Assembly: GCA_963930655.1 (NCBI GenBank)
Contig: OZ005603.1
Coordinates: 16,825,001-16,889,000 of the forward strand
Source: Myrica gale
Lineage: Eukaryota; Streptophyta; Magnoliopsida; Fagales; Myricaceae
Direction of reading: 5' to 3'
Length of the DNA: 64,000 nucleotides
Shown: one piece after another, positions 58,737 to 64,000 of the stretch
Layout of the letters: each line of letters begins with the position of its first letter
Numbering within the stretch: the stretch's first letter is position 1
The notes under the pieces: model-generated
Databases searched by the model: none
What the model was told of the DNA's origin: nothing
Seen by the model: the letters and a program-made list of their open reading frames with translations, nothing else
Position numbers and translations under genes: made by a program

Positions 58737-61700
58737 TGTCACGCCCCGAACGCAATCTCGTAGGGACAATGACAGCCGCGAGCAATCCCTAGAGAAAGCT
58801 CCAGCGAACTTGATCAAACATAACAGTAAAATAAAGATCGAGAGAGAGACGGGCCAGCGAACTCTTAATAACTTAACTTCATAATATACTTCAAAAAGAG
58901 GAGTAGCATTGTATTTACATATCACATAACTACCCATTATGTAAATGACTGATCACATCGATCAAAGTCATAACATCAAAAATACATAGAGTTCATTTCC
59001 TTCAAGACAAGTAATCTTCCTGACTCCTTTCACCTGAAACATCTAGAATGAAACATTTTGAAAACTATGAGTCAAAAGTAAATATTGATGCACATGCATG
59101 CTTCATGGTTGCATATGCACACGTACTTGTTCTTGAAAATGTAAGCTTTACATTCATGATCTTGAAAAACATGCTCTTGAACTTAAAATGTCATGTGGTC
59201 CATGGAAAGTATTTTCTTCTTGACTTGTGGGCTACATACTCTCCATTTACCCCTGAAGTCAGGGCTGTGCGTTCCCGTTGGAATTGTCCCCTATTTCCCT
59301 TGGGGACCTTACATTTGGTCGAGCTAGCACACCTTCTCGCATTCGTCCTTCAGTGGCTAGACACGACCCTTGAAGGTCCACACCTTCTTGCAAGCATCCT
59401 TCAGTGTGGTTGCACATACCTCAAGAGCTACCCATCCTTCTTGCAAGCATCCTTCGGTATGGGTGCCATAAGTGACACCCACCCTTCACGTAAACGTCCT
59501 ACAGTATGGATGCACCTTCATAACTGGTACGGTACTGACCAGAGCCCCTTGCTTAACTTGTCATAAAAACTCTCATACTTCCATTTGCAGAAAGACTTCT
59601 CATACTTCCATTTGCATAAAGACTTCTTTCATGCTTTCATGCAAATGCTCATGTCATGTCATGCTTGATAAAATGAAAGTTCATGCTTGCTTGTGATGAC
59701 ATGCCTGTTCATGTAAAACAATGATGTGTATCATTTCAGTTTTGTAAAAATGTAAGTTTATACTTACTCCACTTACCTTGGTCTCCTTTGAGTATTGGTA
59801 TGGAGTTCGCCTACAACCGATTCAAATATCTCACTTAGACGCTTAAGAATTTAATAACATTCAAGAAATACTTGTAATTATTTGGTTTTCCAAAAGTACA
59901 TATCAATGAAATATGATTTCATTCACAAAATGTTACTTAACTAGCTTTTGTAAAATGAATGAGGAAAGACAATCAAACACAAGTATCAAACATCTCTTAT
60001 ACGGTTGCTAAAGAGGCCATAAGAAATACTCAATCAACTAGGTACACTTGCTCTTCCCAAACATCAATGATTTCAAGCCTATTCATGAATTTCCCATCAT
60101 CCCAACCTCAATAGCTTCATAACTAAGTTTATTCAACTATCCTCAATGCTAGAGTTCACAAGTCTTCAATTGGAACTCTAAATTCATCATATATGGAATT
60201 TAACAGGGCTCGCTTGAGCGCCTGTCGAGCATCGGTCGAGCGTCAACTCACTGTCCAACTTCCATCAACCCTCGCTCGAGCGGCGATCGAGCGCCAACTC
60301 TCTGTATGAAAACTTCTAAGGCCGCTCGAGCACCTGTCGAGCGCGGGTCAAGCGGCACGACACTAACCAACATATTTCCTTAAGGGCGCTCAAACGTGAA
60401 CGCCTAAAACATGTCACTAACAACTCCCTATTCCAACAACCTAAACATGGTTTCTAACTTGATTTGTTTGAGTGATATGCTTGCTGATCTAACCACTATA
60501 AAACCAACTTATAATATACTTAATCAACAAGCAACATCAAGAGACAATACCTCAAATCAGCAAGTTACTTATCACGACAATCGGCCAACATGCATTGCTA
60601 AGTTCTTCCAATTTCATACCATTCACTTACATGCATGTTAGTTCATCTCTAAATACATTTGTTCCCTGAGTAACACCACTGACCGAAGCCCTACATCATC
60701 TAAAGTCTCACCTTTTTCATCAGCAAATACAAACCATCTTCAAAATTCAATTTAAGGACATGCAACAACATATTCGGCCACAAAGACCACCAGTCCTACA
60801 TGCAACATTATCTATCCATAGCTTAACCAAACATTGCATTGAACATCAATATTCTATCTCAAATCAGAAGCAATAAATCGATCAATAGGGTCACAAGATT
60901 CGGCCAACAACAACCTATCCACATGCATGTTAAAATATCCTACGTTAGAATCAAAACATCACTTCCTTCAAAGATTAGCCAAACCCGTGGCTTTAATCCC
61001 TTCCTCCATCAACATAATTCACACACCCAATCTCAACAACACATCACAACAGCTTCTATAGTCAAGAAATACTCAAGAGGAGACAAATATAGCAAGTTTC
61101 GTTCAAAGGAAAGAGTTTCACTCTAAAGAATGAAAGATGACCGAACCTTACCTCCATCCACTTGAGCTTACGGTGGCACCTTGCCTACAATTGAGTCATA
61201 CTAGTGTCATTTAAGGTTTATTAGGCATAGAGAGTAATTATTCAACTAGATTCAGCACATCATACAAAATCAGATCACCCGTGTATCTTAACTTCCTAAA
61301 GGTGGTCTTACCATGCAAGGTTCTATCTTAAGGCTACTGAAGCCAAAATGCTTGGATGCCAAACCGATTCTTTCACTTATTTCATGACATATCAAAATTC
61401 CAGGTACTTTGGAGTTCGTTTGTCACTCTGAGGATTTACCCGAAAGTGCAAGCTGCTGAGGACGTCCAAGCGGGCAGCCCCGACGTCTCCAGCTTCAAAA
61501 ATTCACAACTTCAAAATCATGGCTCCAAATTACATGAAATTTCTTTTAAACTATTCCCCTTTCATAGCTCAAGATTGACGATAAAAAATCAAAGCCATCG
61601 GAATCACTATGCATTTTCAAAAACACTTCAAATCAGATGAAAATTCTAGGGCAGCTCTGCCGCTGCCTTCAGCTCGGCCCTCTATTTTCAAAACACCACA

Positions 61701-63054
61701 ACTTATGCATTACACCTCTAAATCACACGAAATTTAACTTCAATTGTTCTTTTTTCATGAACTTAAAATTCAAGAGTAGACTCGTAAAATTTGGACTAAA
61801 ACTGATCACTCAAAAGGTATTCGAAATGGGCTAACATTCCGGACGTGTAAGGCTGCTGGCAACTTGACGTCCGGGCCTTGAACAACGCATAACTCATCCA
61901 ATACTTACCGGAATCACCCAAGGTATGGCTTAAAATCTTCCTATTTCCTAGGTCTACAATCTAGTATCCTCTTAAGACCAAGGGATAAGCACAATTGCAT
62001 CATAATACACTCCTAGTTCGAGCCTTGAAATCTGCAGAGGTTAATTTCAGCAACAACAATGATCTTTTCAACCTTCCAAACCTCCAACAACCAAAAGTCC
62101 AATCTCCATGTTACAACCAACATCCAAGGCTAATTTAACATCTCATAACAGCAACTATTCTCTCACATTCTTCCTACTTTTACAACTCCAAATCAAAGTT
62201 TACAACAGAATCATGATTCCATCCTCAAACTAAAGCTATTGCATTTATCCCTCTTCTCTTGGTCTTTTTATAAAACACCTAGGGTGCATAAATGGTTTCT
62301 CTTGAGCCCTTTTCCAGATCTAGCCATATCTCCCCATGGTTTCATGTAAGATCTATACTACCCTTAAAGAAAACATGTAGATAAGGAAAAGACCTAGCAT
62401 TGTTGATACCTAAATCAACAACCATCAAAACAAGCAAGAAGAAAATGAGAGAAATGGGGTAGTGGGGTTTGGTCGGTCAACAAGAACCGAACTCCACCTC
62501 ACCTCTTTCTCTTTCTCCTTCTTATTTTTCTTCTTCCTTCTTCTTCTTCTCTTGGCTTTTTCCTCTTCCTTCTCTCTTTCTCTCGGTTGTGTGTGTGTAA
62601 GGGGAAATGAGAAATGAAACATGCGGAAGGGGGGGGGGAAGAAGAAGGCGTGAAATGAGTTGGGGGAGGAAAAGACAGCTTTGACCTCCCCCTCCTCATC
62701 TTCACGTACTGCTCTTCTTCCCCCTCTCTTTTTTTTCTTTTTGCTTCCCACGTGACTTCTCATTTCTCCCACTTTTTCTTTTGAACCCATTGATCATTTA
62801 AAAGCACTCTTACTGAAGACATGCACTACTAAAATTGCAAGCCACATAATATTTAAATAAATATACAAAATGACTAAAAGTGCTCAAAGGGAGATATCTC
62901 CTTAATCCAAATTTTAAATCAATGCAGCAACCCCTCTTCATTAAGCACCTAAATGCCTCTCAGTTCCCCTAATGAAGATCAAAGTAACAATTTCTTATAC
63001 ATAAGAAATAATTATGAAAAACTTAAACTACATAGTAAAAATTAAGGTCTCACA
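58737..63054 (-). mobile_element. Long solo LTR, 4.32 kb, near-TSD TATAT/TATAC
   Basis: Its left end is TGTCACGCCCC (58737) and its right end AAGGTCTCACA (63054). Flanks are TATAT (58732-58736) and TATAC (63055-63059), four of five matching. It carries the CGAGCG array and a poly-G run near 62630. It is uninterrupted. Confidence 0.9.
60207..60360. repeat. CGAGCG repeat array, three units
   Basis: It has the same theme as 55269-55437: CTCGAGC, then CCTGTCGAGC, then GGTCGAGCG, with spacers holding CAACTCACTGTCCAACTT. The palindrome CGCTCGAGCG is exact near 60273. Confidence 0.85.
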
Positions 63055-63127
63055 TATACACTCTCAAAGCTTCTTCTTTAGTGAACAACCTCACTAAAGG
63101 AAACACCTCTTTTGATAGGTAGATTGA

Positions 63128-64000
63128 AGAACAAGACTCTCTCTACATTCCCCTGGGTGCCTCTTGCCGCACTTGTTACATTGTGGAAATTGGTTTCCTC
63201 CGGAACTCTGGGCTCCACCAGGTCTCTGATTCTGTTCTTGGGATGAACCCTACTTATTTTTCTTCCAGGGTACCTGCGACATTGCCGGCTTGGGAGGAGC
63301 CTTCCTCTTTTGTTGGTCGTAATACGCCGCTATTCTCTATAGCCCTCTTTCCACAATCACTGCCTCTTCGATCTCTTCTGACAAGGTCCTCAAATTATGA
63401 CTATAAACCCTGTCATAGATTTGGGGGTGGAGTCCCTCTTCAAACTTCCTAGCCTTCCTCTCCTCATCTGGCACTAGATACGGGGCAAACCTCACCAATT
63501 CCATAAATCGACTGGAGTACTGCTCCACTGTCATAGTCCCCTGAGTCAAGGTGGCAACTCCCTTGCTTTTGCCTCCTGAGTTGTTCTTGGAATGTAGCGA
63601 TCGAGAAATTCTTGTTCAAATCTCTCCCAAGTTTTGGACTGCTGCCCCAACTCTTGTCTCCGTAGCAGATTCTTAGACAACCACCACCTCTTGTCATCTC
63701 CCTGCAGCTTGAAAGTAGCGAAATTCACTTTCTGTGCATCCGTACACCCCAAGATTTCAAGTTATTCTTTTATCTCCACGAGCCAGTTCTCTGCCAAAAC
63801 AGCGTCTCCTTTGCCATTGCACGTTGGCGGGTGCTGGCGGTTAAACTGGTCGAAGGTTCATCCCTCAAGGCGATCTCTTGCGCCATCCACATTTGCTCCT
63901 TGTTGCACCTGCTCGGAAATAAGCTGAGCCATGTGTCTTAGAACATCATCGGTAGTGACACCCGGCTCTACGGGTTCCCAATTCCTTTGTAGTCCTTTGG
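63128..64000 (-). pseudogene. Ty3/Gypsy gag fragment (frameshifted)
   Basis: On the minus strand, from the window edge inwards, the blocks are AENWLVEI near 63790, VNFATFKLQGDDKRWWLSKN (63660-63730), WERFEQEFLDRYIP, TVEQYSSRFMELVRFAPYLV (63460-63540), HPQIYDRV and, at the end, a zinc knuckle CNKCGKRHPGEC near 63140-63175. This is the standard order of a plant chromovirus gag. At least two frameshifts and a stop break it. It ends right after the knuckle, so protease and pol are absent. The start lies at or beyond the window edge. It is the only Gypsy coding sequence seen here. Confidence 0.88.

Larger units (their letters stand above)
56887..63127 (-). mobile_element. Truncated antisense Copia LTR, split by two solo LTRs
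   Basis: Own sequence is 56887-57032, 58504-58736 and about 63055-63127. It shares AAGAGGGGGGGTGAATTGG near its start and TATTTTTAGGTGGTTC with the LTR at 7020-8681, but it is clearly a different subfamily. Neither end has a complete TG or CA terminus. The right end abuts the Gypsy gag fragment, so it is truncated there. Confidence 0.7.

Noticed and set aside
23363-59566. Frames of about 75-170 codons that recur in several LTR copies (23363-23656, 42352-42639, 59048-59566), with repeated residues such as PSFLQASFGMG
   Set aside because: The same DNA is open in different frames in other copies (14507, 37197, 53382 antisense) and is a tandem repeat of a unit containing TCCTTC(A/G)GTATGG. Conservation is at the DNA level. 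A dN/dS test over many copies would be needed to claim a protein.

Overview
This looks like nuclear DNA of a flowering plant, probably a dicot. It has one intact, intron-free protein gene, the exocyst subunit SEC15A at 2272-4638 on the minus strand, and it encodes the usual plant form of that protein. Everything else that I can identify is transposon-derived: AT-rich sequence full of long terminal repeats (LTRs), broken Ty1/Copia and Ty3/Gypsy reading frames, microsatellites and fold-back elements. I cannot name the species from sequence alone.

Layout. 1-203 is the tail of a long LTR that starts outside the window. 204-2271 is non-coding, with a promoter-like patch near 728 and, at its end, the probable SEC15A 3'UTR. 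2272-4638 is SEC15A, followed upstream by a probable 5'UTR intron and promoter. 5748-6182 is a small inverted-repeat element. From 6560 to about 56886 there is one large nest built on Copia elements. A degenerate Copia (LTR 9749-11172, gag from 11173) is cut into four blocks by three later insertions: 11785-30475, 32446-36407 and 36533-55724. Its reading frames resume across the first two gaps with target-site duplications (perfect 5/5 at the first, 4/5 at the second) and across the third with a small loss. The insertions are LTRs of about 3.1-4.4 kb without any internal coding region, so they are best read as solo LTRs, and they hold further solo LTRs, up to four levels deep. From 56887 to the end a truncated antisense Copia LTR is broken by two more solo LTRs (57033-58503 and 58737-63054). 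A minus-strand Ty3/Gypsy gag fragment fills 63128-64000.

The long LTRs share ends (TGTGAGACCCC at the sense 5' end, GGGGCGTGACA at the 3' end). I set their orientation by analogy with 57033-58503, which has a TATA box and a poly(A) signal in the right order. They fall into subfamilies with different repeat arrays: a dense GATAAG/CTTATC cluster, a module built on the palindrome GTGTCGACAC, or clusters of CGAGCG. The GTGTCGACAC module also occurs at the same relative position, in U3, in the unrelated Copia LTRs. This is the most unusual feature of the window: two LTR families appear to share one regulatory array.

No gene cluster, operon, CRISPR array or intact autonomous transposon is present. 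The only host gene is SEC15A; the rest is informative mainly as a record of insertion, recombination and deletion.
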